From Bacilli bacterium (lineage in GTDB: Bacteria; Bacillota; Bacilli; Paenibacillales; NBRC-103111): a DNA stretch of 64,000 nt. The stretch is from NCBI GenBank assembly GCA_028287395.1, contig JAQBPR010000104.1:1-64000 (forward strand), in the 5' to 3' direction. A program made the translations under genes and the position numbers. Under the pieces are notes generated by a model, which made no database searches, was not told the origin of the DNA, and worked only from the letters and a program-made list of their open reading frames with translations. Each line of letters begins with the position of its first letter. The first letter of the stretch is position 1. Below are positions 39,415 through 47,407 of this stretch, in pieces.

Positions 39415-39740
39415 GAAAAAAAAACCCCAATCCCCATACGTGTGCCGTATAAAGGGACGAGAGTTGACTTCGTGGTACCACCCTAATTCGCTGCTTGTTT
39501 TACACAAGCAACCTCATTTGGTCAATTTATGACCTAGAAGATAACGGTCTCTTACCGATTGCATCTACGTCTCGAAATGAACATTCCTACGTTACAATAA
39601 GAATGGTGTTTCCATCGTTCAATGCAATGACTCCGAAATGCTCCACATTCGACCAACCGTCGATTCACACCCTACATCGACTCTCTGAAGGCGTCCAAAT
39701 GCTTGGTTCCATCATCGTATTTATTCGTTATATGAACTTT
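39415..39740 (-). promoter_or_regulatory. T-box riboswitch (probably serine) upstream of serA
   Basis: The minus strand carries the T-box sequence AGGGTGGTACCACG (39471-39484). It is followed by a terminator hairpin (CCC...ATACG - gcaca - CGTAT...GGGG) ending in a T run at about 39419-39426. At the 5' end the stem I motif AGAGAGTCGATG is at 39676-39687. In the distal side of stem I, GGAGCATTTCGG offers AGC (39640-39642, minus strand) as a serine specifier, matching serA. The specifier was chosen by eye; ATT and TTC are nearby alternatives. This fills the >300-base gap between serA and the rhodanese gene. Confidence 0.92.
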
Positions 39741-39746
39741 CCCTAT

Positions 39747-39774
39747 TTTATAGCAAATGGATAGGCAATTGCAA
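39747..39774 (-). promoter_or_regulatory. Probable sigma-A promoter of the T-box/serA transcript
   Basis: On the minus strand, TTGCAA (39769-39774), a 16-nt spacer, then TATAAA (39747-39752). Transcription would start near 39740, just upstream of the T-box stem I. Confidence 0.55.
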
Positions 39775-39784
39775 TGCTTTTTGC

Positions 39785-39817
39785 TTGAACAAATGTGAAT
39801 TTTTCGTTATTGTTCAA
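39785..39817. promoter_or_regulatory. Inverted repeat in the serA/rhodanese divergent region
   Basis: TTGAACAA, 17 nt, TTGTTCAA: a perfect 8-bp inverted repeat that lies just upstream of the serA promoter and just before the rhodanese ribosome binding site. It could be an operator for a dimeric regulator. No protein can be assigned. Confidence 0.4.
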
Positions 39818-39840
39818 ATATGACCGAAAAGGAGGAAAAA

Positions 39841-40164
39841 ATGAACGAGCCATTTATTGAACCGGACGCATTTAATCGAATGTTATTATCTCAAGAAATT
39901 AATCGGAAAAATGTTATTGATGTAAGGGAGATAGGGGAGTGGGAGTATTATCATTTAGCAGAAACCACTCATATTCCAATGAATTCGATTCCTGAGCGAT
40001 TAAGTGAAATTCCAAATGATCAAACGCTTTATATTATTTGTGCCCACGGTGTTCGCAGTGCCGCCGTGTGCAATTACCTGTATAAACATGGCTATGATCA
40101 GGTGAAGAATGTAGAGGGCGGAATGGCTGCAATAGCAGGTTTACGTGGAATCGACTACGATTAA
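39841..40164 (+). CDS. Rhodanese-domain sulfurtransferase
   Basis: A 107-residue single-domain rhodanese. It has the family's NVIDVREIGEWEYYHL, HIPMNSIPERL, and the active loop YIICAHGVRSAAVC with the catalytic cysteine present, then VKNVEGGMAAI. Likely cytoplasmic and involved in sulfur transfer; the partner is unknown. ATG 39841 (MNEPF) follows AAGGAGG; the track's earlier start at 39820 covers the ribosome binding site. It is followed by a strong terminator, so it is probably monocistronic. Confidence 0.88.
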   Translation: MNEPFIEPDAFNRMLLSQEINRKNVIDVREIGEWEYYHLAETTHIPMNSIPERLSEIPNDQTLYIICAHGVRSAAVCNYLYKHGYDQVKNVEGGMAAIAGLRGIDYD

Positions 40165-40166
40165 AA

Positions 40167-40208
40167 ATAGGACCCGATGCTTTATAATATAAGCATCAGG
40201 GTCCTATT
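40167..40208. terminator. Terminator between the rhodanese gene and the convergent gene
   Basis: ATAGGACCC-g-ATGCTT, tataatat, AAGCAT-ca-GGGTCCTAT, followed by TTATTT. The near-symmetric hairpin could work in both directions. Confidence 0.8.
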
Positions 40209-40222
40209 TATTTAACGATTCA

Positions 40223-41152
40223 TTATGTATTTTTGAAAAAGAAAGGGAGTTGAGGTATTTTTTCTGTACCATACCATTTCATCTTCCCATTAATAAAGTC
40301 ATCTTGACGAACGGCTCCGGTTCCTACAAGTATGTCTGCAAGCTGTTGTAATGTCGTTGCGCTCATTTTTTTAGCTTGTCCGGATTGGATCATTTCATCA
40401 ATGCTAATAACTAGATCTTGTGGATTGTACGATTCGAAATACTTACTTGTTAACATTAGAATAGTCACATATTGGTTTTTAATATTAAAGTTCATCTGAT
40501 TCCAATCGGCTAATGCCAAGGGGACATTTTTAACAAAATTCGCGCCCTTTAATGGGTCGACTTCTAACGTTTCATTCCATTTTACAATCGATTCAAAAAA
40601 TTCGTTTTGCGCTTTTAATGCAAACGTTTTTGCTTCGCTAAAATAAGCATCTTTACCGATTTCGGATGCCAGAACACTGCCTTGAATTGAATTCGCCTTG
40701 GTTTGAAAGCTATTGGCGGCCTGGTTAAACAATTTCAAACTTTTTAAATAATTTTGATGTGCTTCTTGGAGGAGTGGAGAGGTACTTGGCATAGATTGCG
40801 TTAACACTATGCTGTATTTGGCATCGGCTAATTTACTTAATTCTTTGATTAAAGAGGCCGGGTCTAGCGTATTTCCTCTCACTTCAATATCGTTCATATC
40901 TTTAAACCATACGGTTTGAAATTCTTTAAACGGTAAATAGATCGTATGATAGAATGAAACGAGAACGGATTGATTATACGCGGTTAAACCCTTTGCTGTT
41001 TCTGTTTTCTGATCTAGCGCTGCTTGTTGTTTTGCTTCTACTTGGGCCGTTCCAAGCTTCACCCCATAAAAAAAGGCTCCAATTGCACAGATAAGCATGA
41101 AAATGAAAATTAGCGAGAGTATGTAATCTGATCGAGAAAGCCGTTTATTCAT
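40223..41152 (-). CDS. Membrane-anchored protein of unknown function
   Basis: I do not recognise this family. The likely start is ATG 41150-41152 (MNKRLSRSDYILSLIFIFML), preceded by AAGGAG on the minus strand, giving 309 residues; the 73 extra N-terminal residues in the track are not needed. It has one N-terminal transmembrane helix (about 10-31), a Gln/Lys-rich segment, then a mostly helical region with charged repeats, probably outside the membrane. It is transcribed divergently from the CPBP protease; the two starts are about 95 nt apart. Its C-terminus faces the rhodanese gene, with a shared terminator. Confidence 0.75.
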   Translation of the reverse strand: MNKRLSRSDYILSLIFIFMLICAIGAFFYGVKLGTAQVEAKQQAALDQKTETAKGLTAYNQSVLVSFYHTIYLPFKEFQTVWFKDMNDIEVRGNTLDPASLIKELSKLADAKYSIVLTQSMPSTSPLLQEAHQNYLKSLKLFNQAANSFQTKANSIQGSVLASEIGKDAYFSEAKTFALKAQNEFFESIVKWNETLEVDPLKGANFVKNVPLALADWNQMNFNIKNQYVTILMLTSKYFESYNPQDLVISIDEMIQSGQAKKMSATTLQQLADILVGTGAVRQDDFINGKMKWYGTEKIPQLPFFFKNT

Positions 41153-41246
41153 TTGGAAGCTCCTTCGACTTTTTTTGCGAATGATTTTATTATAGTATAG
41201 GATAAAAGACGAGAAAAAGGAATACATGTAATGAGAGGATGCCCTG

Positions 41247-41840
41247 ATGAAGAAATGGAATTTTCCGAAATTCAAAATTAAGACGATTGATGTCAATAAA
41301 ATAAGTGATCGAATGCTCGTATTAAATTTATATATCACGCAATTATTAACTTTAATATTAGGTATAATCATTATTTTATTTCAAAAAAACAAGGTTTTTA
41401 ATCAATTAAACTTGACACATTACGATCGTATTTTGATTTGGGGAATTTGTTTTGCCGGATTGTTTTTACTAGTAAATATGATTATCTCCAGATGGGTTCC
41501 TGATGAAGTATCTGATGATGGCGGAATGAATTTTAAATTGTTCGGCAATCGTGCGCTTTGGCACATTTTTGTCATCTCGGCTGTTGTCGCATTTTGTGAA
41601 GAACTGCTTTTTCGTGGTGCCATTCAACATTCATTTGGTTCGTATTGGACAAGTATTTTGTTTGCTGCGATTCATATTCGTTATCTACAGAATTGGATTA
41701 TGACCGGATTAGTTTTTAGTGTTAGTTATGGCTTAGGTTGGATTTATGTGCAGACGGGGACTTTATGGACACCCATTCTAGCTCATTTGTTAATTGATCT
41801 GATTATGGGCTGTATTATTCGCTATCGGAGGGAAGCATGA
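41247..41840 (+). CDS. CPBP-family intramembrane metalloprotease
   Basis: A 197-residue polytopic membrane protein with the CAAX/CPBP protease motifs: EELLFRG (Glu-Glu-x3-Arg, about 116), FAAIH with the second metal His, and a final HLLIDLIMG. Members cleave within membranes or confer bacteriocin immunity. The ATG has GAGAGGATG upstream. The gene overlaps the next small ORF by 4 nt, so the two are probably translated together. The substrate is unknown. Confidence 0.85.
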   Translation: MKKWNFPKFKIKTIDVNKISDRMLVLNLYITQLLTLILGIIIILFQKNKVFNQLNLTHYDRILIWGICFAGLFLLVNMIISRWVPDEVSDDGGMNFKLFGNRALWHIFVISAVVAFCEELLFRGAIQHSFGSYWTSILFAAIHIRYLQNWIMTGLVFSVSYGLGWIYVQTGTLWTPILAHLLIDLIMGCIIRYRREA

Positions 41841-42031
41841 TGGCAGTCGATTCAGAATCATTGGATTCAGAGTCAAATGTGGAAGATTATATCTTGCCGC
41901 CGCGAAGTATTGTACATCCTTCAGCTAAGGGGAAACTAACGCGAATGTTCTATTCGACGATTGTTACTTTGTTTGTGCTGTTAATTTTGACTCTAATCGG
42001 ATGGTTTCTGTTTAATAGTAAACATGGATGA
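41837..42031 (+). CDS. Small single-span membrane protein of unknown function
   Basis: 64 residues. An acidic, serine-rich N-terminus (ESLDSESNVEDYILPPRS) is followed by a basic patch and one transmembrane helix (about 40-60). Two adjacent ATGs follow GGAGGG at good spacing, and the frame overlaps the end of the CPBP protease gene, supporting a real gene. I do not recognise it; a partner or substrate of the protease is only a guess from position. Confidence 0.65.
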   Translation: MMAVDSESLDSESNVEDYILPPRSIVHPSAKGKLTRMFYSTIVTLFVLLILTLIGWFLFNSKHG

Positions 42032-42143
42032 ATTAAACTGTTATATAACTTATTTGAAACTGTTATATACACCTCATATTGATCGAAAAATATAGGTTTC
42101 TTTTGAATATGAAGCATTATTTAAAAAAAAGACAAACTAACTG

Positions 42144-42172
42144 TTGCGACTTAAAAGCGATGTTGTTATAAT
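42144..42172 (+). promoter_or_regulatory. Sigma-A promoter of the 2-oxoacid oxidoreductase operon
   Basis: TTGCGA at 42144-42149, a 17-nt spacer, and TATAAT at 42167-42172. It is the best housekeeping-type promoter match in the window, 68 nt before the operon's first ATG. Confidence 0.8.
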
Positions 42173-42240
42173 TTAATATAAGCAATATTATGAATAGTCA
42201 ATTTGTCTGTTCGTTATGAAAGAAAGGGGAAATCAGCACA

Positions 42241-43251
42241 ATGTCTATTTTGCCTAAAAAAAATGAACTTGGTTTTTTTGAAATTCGTTTAGAATCCATT
42301 GGCGGTTTAGGCGCCAATCTTGCAGGGAAGATGCTGGCTGAAGCTGGTGTTGTAGGTGTTGGTTTAAATGGTGTAAGCTTTTCGTCTTACGGATCTGAAA
42401 AGAAAGGTTCTCCCGTAAAAGCACACATTCGTTTTTGCGATATTGAGACGAACATCCGAGACACTTCACCTGTAGAAAGACCGCATGTTGTCGGAATTTT
42501 TCATGAAGCTTTGTCCAAAACAATTAATGTGAGCAGTGGGATTTATGAAGATAGCATTGTACTCGTTAATTCTGCCCATTCAACCGATGAACTAAAAGAC
42601 AAGTTGAAAATGGTAGGCGGAATTATCGCTGTTGTTGATGCGACAGGGATTTCATTAGAAGAAAAAAATCGTGTCAACATGGCGATGCTTGGTGGATTAT
42701 TTCGCTTATGCGAATTTTTGGATCCACAAATTATGCGTGATGTTATACGCAAATCACTTGAGAAAAAATATCCGCAATCCGTAGAACCTGCACTGCGTAC
42801 GTTTGACCGTGGCTATAACGAAGTGAAATTCCAAACGATAACGTTGCCTGAAGGCCATACAATGCCAGCATTTGTTCGTCATGACACACCTGTGCTTGGT
42901 TATTCCACACAATCCATGGGTGGAACAATCACAAATCCGGGTAACAGTATTTTGAAAGATATTAGTATTTCCCGTTCCGGAATGATGCCGCATTTCCATG
43001 AAGACAAGTGTATCCATTGCGCGGCTTGCGACACAGCTTGCCCTGATTTTTGTTTCGTATGGGATGAGTTGGCCGATAAAAAGGGACGTCCGCAAATGTT
43101 TTTACAGGGAATTGATTATCAATATTGCAAGGGTTGTTTGAAATGTGTAGTTGCTTGTCCGACTGAAGCACTTTCTGACGAGCGTGAAACCGAAGGTTAT
43201 GGCGAAGCGAATCGTGTACCGCACCGTTTTGATTTGGCAGTAAACAACTAA
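42241..43251 (+). CDS. 2-oxoacid:ferredoxin oxidoreductase, fused gamma and delta subunits
   Basis: Residues about 12-190 form the gamma (CoA-binding) domain of pyruvate/2-oxoacid:ferredoxin oxidoreductases, starting IRLESIGGLGANLAGKML. Residues about 255-320 form a two-cluster ferredoxin (delta) domain with CIHCAACDTACPDFC and CKGCLKCVVACP, each coordinating a [4Fe-4S] cluster. The ATG follows AAAGGGGAAA and a strong promoter. With the next gene it makes a complete enzyme that would oxidise a 2-oxoacid to an acyl-CoA and reduce ferredoxin. The substrate cannot be set from sequence. Confidence 0.88.
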   Translation: MSILPKKNELGFFEIRLESIGGLGANLAGKMLAEAGVVGVGLNGVSFSSYGSEKKGSPVKAHIRFCDIETNIRDTSPVERPHVVGIFHEALSKTINVSSGIYEDSIVLVNSAHSTDELKDKLKMVGGIIAVVDATGISLEEKNRVNMAMLGGLFRLCEFLDPQIMRDVIRKSLEKKYPQSVEPALRTFDRGYNEVKFQTITLPEGHTMPAFVRHDTPVLGYSTQSMGGTITNPGNSILKDISISRSGMMPHFHEDKCIHCAACDTACPDFCFVWDELADKKGRPQMFLQGIDYQYCKGCLKCVVACPTEALSDERETEGYGEANRVPHRFDLAVNN

Positions 43252-43276
43252 TCGATTTAAAAAGGATGTGAAAGCA

Positions 43277-45586
43277 ATGTCGATTGAGATTAAAAAAGAA
43301 GTCAGTGAAGGTACGATAGAACAAAGAATGGTTTATGAATCCGGAAACGAGATGGCAGCTTACGCCGCTCATCAAATTAATTATCATATTATGGGTTATT
43401 TTCCGATTTCGCCTTCTACGGAAGTTGCGCAATTTCTCGATTTGATGAAATCGAGCGGACAGCATGATATTAAATTGATTCCTGCTGACGGGGAACATGG
43501 ATCCGCAGGGATTTGTTACGGCGCTTCCACAGCAGGCGGCCGTGTATTCAACGCGACAAGCGCCAATGGTTATTTGTATATGTTGGAGCAAATGCCTGTG
43601 CAATCTGGAACTCGTTTTCCAATGGTTTTAAACTTAGTTTGTCGTTCCGTTTCTGGACCTTTAAACATTCATGGTGATCATTCTGATCTTTACTATGCTT
43701 TGAACACAGGCTGGCCTATTATTATGTGCCGTGATCCACAAGCTGTTTATGATATGAATATTATGGCGATTAAATTGGCTGAAGATCCTGAAGTTCGTCT
43801 TCCTGTTATGGTTGCTTCGGATGGATATTTTACTTCACATCAAAAACGTCGTGTGCAAACTTTTGCTCATCGTACGGATGTTCATGCTTTTGTTGGTGCT
43901 TTGCCTGCACAAATAGGTCAACCGGATGTTTTGGATCGTAACAATCCCATTACCGTTGGGCCTTACATGAATGAACCGGATTATATTAACAACTGCTATC
44001 AACAATCCGTTGCGATGTATAATGCGGAGAAGGTTTTTGACCGTATTCGTAAAGAGTATTTAGTATTAACGGGCCGTGATTATCCGATTTTGGATCTTTA
44101 CCGTATGGAAGATGCAGAAGTTGCTGTATTCATTATGAATTCCTCTTCCGAAATTATTAAAGACGTTGTCGATCAGTTGCGGGAGAAAGGGATTAAAGCG
44201 GGTTCCATCGCGCCGAATATGATTCGTCCTTTCCCACAAAAAGCTATTGCTGAAGCATTGAAGAATGTAAAAGCATTGACTGTAGCCGATCGTGCTGATT
44301 CCTATGGTGCTTATGGCGGTAATATGACACAAGAAGTGAAAGCTGCTTTGTTCACTTATGGCAACAGTACAACAATGGTCGTAAGCCGTGTTTATGGTTT
44401 AGGCGGTAAAGATTTTTATGCTGAAGACGGTCATGCGATGTTTGAATATTCCTTGGACGCGCTTGCTAAAGGCAAGGTTGAAGTTCCTTTTGATTATCAT
44501 GGTCATACACCAGGCGATCCGAATAAAAAAATGGAACGTGTGCTTAATCCAATGAAATTTGAAGATTTGAAAACCGGTCTTATTACAGTTACTAAAGATG
44601 AAGAAACAGGCAGATTAAATGTGAAAATTCCACCGCTTCGCGCTTTAACGAAAAAGCCGAAACGTATCGCTCCGGGTCATGGTGCATGCCCAGGCTGCGG
44701 TATTTTCTCTGGATTAGAGTTGTTCTTCAAAGGAATTGAAGGCGACATTGTTTCCTTGTTTCATACAGGCTGTGCGATGGTTGTTACAACAGGCTACCCT
44801 TACAGTTCGCATAAAGCGACTTATATTCATAATTTGTTCAATAATGGAGCTGCTACGCTGTCAGGTGTTGTAGAAATGTTCTGGGAGCGCAAACGCCGTG
44901 GAGAATTAGAGCATCTTAATCTCCAAGATGACTTCACCTTCGTGATGATTACGGGGGATGGCGGTATGGATATTGGCATGGGTCCTGCAATTGGTGCTGC
45001 GCTTCGTAACCATAAAATGATTATTTTAGAGTATGATAATGAAGGTTATATGAACACAGGGGCTCAATTGTCTTACTCAACGCCAATGGGCCACAGAACG
45101 TCCACTTCCAATGTTGGTAAGCATCAGGGCGGTAAAATGTTCCATCATAAGGATACTGCACAAATTATGGCAGCAACCAATATTCCTTATGTATTTACAG
45201 GCTCGGAAGCTTCACCGCAAGACTTGGTAAAAAAAGCGGCGAAAGCACAATGGTACGCGCAAAATGTCGGAATGGTTTATGGGAAAATTTTGATTACTTG
45301 CCCACTTAACTGGCTGTCGGAGGAAAAAGAGGGTTCTACGATCATTGGTAATGCGGTCGATTGTTGTTTCTTCCCGCTATATGAAATTGAAAATGGCGTT
45401 ACAACCATCACTTACAATCCGGAGGATAAAGGTAAACGCGTTCCGGTAAGCGATTGGTTAAAGACGATGGGTAAAACAAGACATATGGTCAAACCGGAAT
45501 ATTCAGACTCCTTGAAAATGTTTGAGGATGAAGTGGAACGTCGTTGGGTTCGTTTGAAAGCTAAAAGCGAGCACGAGTTCCTGTAA
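43277..45586 (+). CDS. 2-oxoacid:ferredoxin oxidoreductase, fused alpha and beta subunits
   Basis: A 769-residue protein. The alpha part (about 15-410) has HIMGYFPISPSTEVAQFL, CRSVSGPLNIHGDHSD and the later AVADRADSYGAYGG-type segment. The beta part (about 470-760) carries HGACPGCGIFSG and the thiamine diphosphate motif ITGDGGMDIGMG, followed by DNEGYMNTG. The track starts at GTG 43268; AAAGGA leaves either start possible, and ATG 43277 (MSIEIKKE) is preferred. It lies 25 nt after the gamma-delta gene. A terminator follows. An oxygen-tolerant or low-oxygen role in this otherwise respiring organism is only inference. Confidence 0.88.
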   Translation: MSIEIKKEVSEGTIEQRMVYESGNEMAAYAAHQINYHIMGYFPISPSTEVAQFLDLMKSSGQHDIKLIPADGEHGSAGICYGASTAGGRVFNATSANGYLYMLEQMPVQSGTRFPMVLNLVCRSVSGPLNIHGDHSDLYYALNTGWPIIMCRDPQAVYDMNIMAIKLAEDPEVRLPVMVASDGYFTSHQKRRVQTFAHRTDVHAFVGALPAQIGQPDVLDRNNPITVGPYMNEPDYINNCYQQSVAMYNAEKVFDRIRKEYLVLTGRDYPILDLYRMEDAEVAVFIMNSSSEIIKDVVDQLREKGIKAGSIAPNMIRPFPQKAIAEALKNVKALTVADRADSYGAYGGNMTQEVKAALFTYGNSTTMVVSRVYGLGGKDFYAEDGHAMFEYSLDALAKGKVEVPFDYHGHTPGDPNKKMERVLNPMKFEDLKTGLITVTKDEETGRLNVKIPPLRALTKKPKRIAPGHGACPGCGIFSGLELFFKGIEGDIVSLFHTGCAMVVTTGYPYSSHKATYIHNLFNNGAATLSGVVEMFWERKRRGELEHLNLQDDFTFVMITGDGGMDIGMGPAIGAALRNHKMIILEYDNEGYMNTGAQLSYSTPMGHRTSTSNVGKHQGGKMFHHKDTAQIMAATNIPYVFTGSEASPQDLVKKAAKAQWYAQNVGMVYGKILITCPLNWLSEEKEGSTIIGNAVDCCFFPLYEIENGVTTITYNPEDKGKRVPVSDWLKTMGKTRHMVKPEYSDSLKMFEDEVERRWVRLKAKSEHEFL

Positions 45587-45614
45587 TTTTAAAATATTTC
45601 ATCATGCTTTAAGT

Positions 45615-45656
45615 AACAAAAATCCTGCCACGAGTAATCGCGGCAGGATTTTTGTT
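45615..45656 (+). terminator. Intrinsic terminator after the oxidoreductase operon
   Basis: AACAAAAATCCTGCC - acgagtaatcgc - GGCAGGATTTTTGTT. The stem has a GC-rich core and T-rich end. Confidence 0.9.
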
Positions 45657-45700
45657 GTGAATTTTTTTGCTTCTCAGCTTTACGAAAACTTTTACCTCAG

Positions 45701-45747
45701 TTGAAAATGAGTTTCTTGAATTGACGAAGGGGGAAACTCATTTTCAA
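45701..45747. repeat. Perfect 15-bp inverted repeat
   Basis: TTGAAAATGAGTTTC (45701-45715) and GAAACTCATTTTCAA (45733-45747), separated by 17 nt. It lies between the oxidoreductase terminator and the 3' end of the convergent deacetylase gene. There is no T run on either strand directly after it, so it is not a standard terminator. The rest of this 287-nt gap shows nothing else. Confidence 0.7.
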
Positions 45748-45873
45748 AGTCGGCACGTAAACTTTCCAAACACACCTATTACTTCACTTCGCCATTTTTT
45801 GAACAAAGTTAAAAGTTTTGCATTTGTAAAACTCGCTTCGAAAGCATACTTTCATACAAAACAACCGTTAAAC

Positions 45874-46716
45874 TCATTTTACTTCCGCTTCCGTATCAAT
45901 CAACCGAGGATCAAGGAAACTATAGCCTTTATCTTCAAGCTGTGTCAGAAGTGTATCCAATGCTTGCACAGTCCATGGCAGTTCATGCATCAGAATATTA
46001 CTGCCGGGATGTAGTAATTTAAAAATATTTGTAACTAAGGTTTTTGATTTTGTAGTGATACTGAACCCTTTGTTTTCAAGATCCCAATCCAGAGACCCGT
46101 CTGACCAGGTCATGAATAACATTTTGTTTTGTTTAGCTACTTCTCTGACATGATCGTTAGAAGATGCAAAAGGTGGGCGAAAAAATATAGGCGTAATGCC
46201 AATCGTATCTTTTACAATTTTTTGTACATCGTTCAATTGTTGATCAATTTTAGCATTGTTTTCTTTTTTGAGTTCGATATGATCCCATGAATGATTGCCA
46301 ATAATTTGCCCGCGGTCATAAACTAATTTAAGCAATTCAGGTTTGGCTTTGATCCGATACCCATTCATAAAAAAAATCGCTTTTGCCTTGTGTTTGTCAA
46401 GGGTATCCAGCATGGGTTCGATCATAGACTTATCTTTAGGGCCATCATCAAAGGTTAATAACACAACCTTTTTGTTCCCATTGGGGTCTATGGGGACCAG
46501 ATCATAATTTTTATTCATTCGGTACGTTTTCGTGAGACTTTCTGTATTAGGGTTAGGAGATGGTGAAGGTGAAGCAGTAGGTGTAGGCATAGGACTAGGT
46601 GTTACTTGAACTGTTGGTGCTGCTGTTGAAGCTACTTCGTTAGATGGTGTTGTTTTACTTCCGCAAGCCGCAAGCGGCAAAGCAAGTAAAAGTACAGCAG
46701 CGATTATTTTTTTCAT
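45874..46716 (-). CDS. Polysaccharide deacetylase lipoprotein (NodB domain)
   Basis: A 280-residue probable lipoprotein: a hydrophobic signal, a lipobox LPLAAC, then a Pro/Ser/Thr-rich linker, and a NodB domain with TFDDGP (metal Asp), HSWDH (metal His pair), RPPF and a late MHELP. It should remove N-acetyl groups from peptidoglycan or another polysaccharide on the outer face of the membrane. The track starts at a GTG that belongs to the SD GAGGTGA; ATG 46716 (MKKIIAAVLL) is preferred. The specific polymer is unknown. Confidence 0.88.
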   Translation of the reverse strand: MKKIIAAVLLLALPLAACGSKTTPSNEVASTAAPTVQVTPSPMPTPTASPSPSPNPNTESLTKTYRMNKNYDLVPIDPNGNKKVVLLTFDDGPKDKSMIEPMLDTLDKHKAKAIFFMNGYRIKAKPELLKLVYDRGQIIGNHSWDHIELKKENNAKIDQQLNDVQKIVKDTIGITPIFFRPPFASSNDHVREVAKQNKMLFMTWSDGSLDWDLENKGFSITTKSKTLVTNIFKLLHPGSNILMHELPWTVQALDTLLTQLEDKGYSFLDPRLIDTEAEVK

Positions 46717-46869
46717 TAAATTCACCTCTATGTAGAATAATGTTATTGTAACATATTATTTAAGGATTAACCTTCGATCTAATTTCCTATATTTTTAACG
46801 GATAAATAGTAAGGTAAAGTGAAAACTAAAAGGGTGATAAGAAATACGTGAAGAAACGGAGGGAAGCAT

Positions 46870-47193
46870 ATGCGTATGGGAATGTTCTTATTAGGTGGAA
46901 TAGTAGGTGCAGCGGCAGTGGTTTACATCAATCGAAACAATATGATGATGTCAAACTTTTCAAATGCCGGACAATCCGTTGGCAACATGATGGATAAAGC
47001 AAAAACAAAATTTTCAAGTATGAATATGGGAATGAATAGGGATACCGAAAAGAGTAATCAAAACTCAACACAATCTAATGATAAGACGGATTTATCTAAG
47101 GTAGAGGAAATCGTTAATAAGGATCCAAATTTAAAAAGCAAAGTGGATGAGATCTTAGAAAACCAAAGTTCAACTAATTTTAGAATGCAATAG
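46870..47193 (+). CDS. Small N-terminally anchored protein of unknown function
   Basis: 107 residues. An N-terminal hydrophobic helix (about 3-21: FLLGGIVGAAAVVYI) precedes a Met/Asn-rich, then charged, helical tail. The ATG follows CGGAGGGA at correct spacing, and a terminator follows the stop, so it is a credible single-gene unit. It recalls YtxH-type short membrane proteins in layout, but I cannot assign it to a family. Confidence 0.7.
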   Translation: MRMGMFLLGGIVGAAAVVYINRNNMMMSNFSNAGQSVGNMMDKAKTKFSSMNMGMNRDTEKSNQNSTQSNDKTDLSKVEEIVNKDPNLKSKVDEILENQSSTNFRMQ

Positions 47194-47200
47194 AATCAAA

Positions 47201-47253
47201 AAAGAAGCTGTTCCAATTGTAGATAAACCTACCTTTGGGGCAGTTTCTTTTTT
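47201..47253 (+). terminator. Terminator after the small membrane protein gene
   Basis: AAAGAAGCTG-tt-CCAA pairs with TTGG-gg-CAGTTTCTTT across a loop of about 20 nt, followed by TTTT. One mismatch lies in the stem. Confidence 0.7.
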
Positions 47254-47407
47254 ATTCTTTTATTTTACTTATATATTGCATTTCGTTTTAAAAAAATTAA
47301 TAACATGATATAATAGAAATAGATTTAATTGCTGTTGATTTCATCACATTTTCATGCAATAATCATAATCTGTATTATACTTCAAGTAACGTTGAGGGGG
47401 ATCCTAT

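Noticed and set aside
39495-39764. Plus-strand ORF of 89 residues
   Set aside because: Antisense to the T-box leader; no SD and no family resemblance.
45667-46014. Plus-strand ORF of 115 residues
   Set aside because: Mostly antisense to the 3' end of the deacetylase gene; the upstream part spans the inverted repeat.
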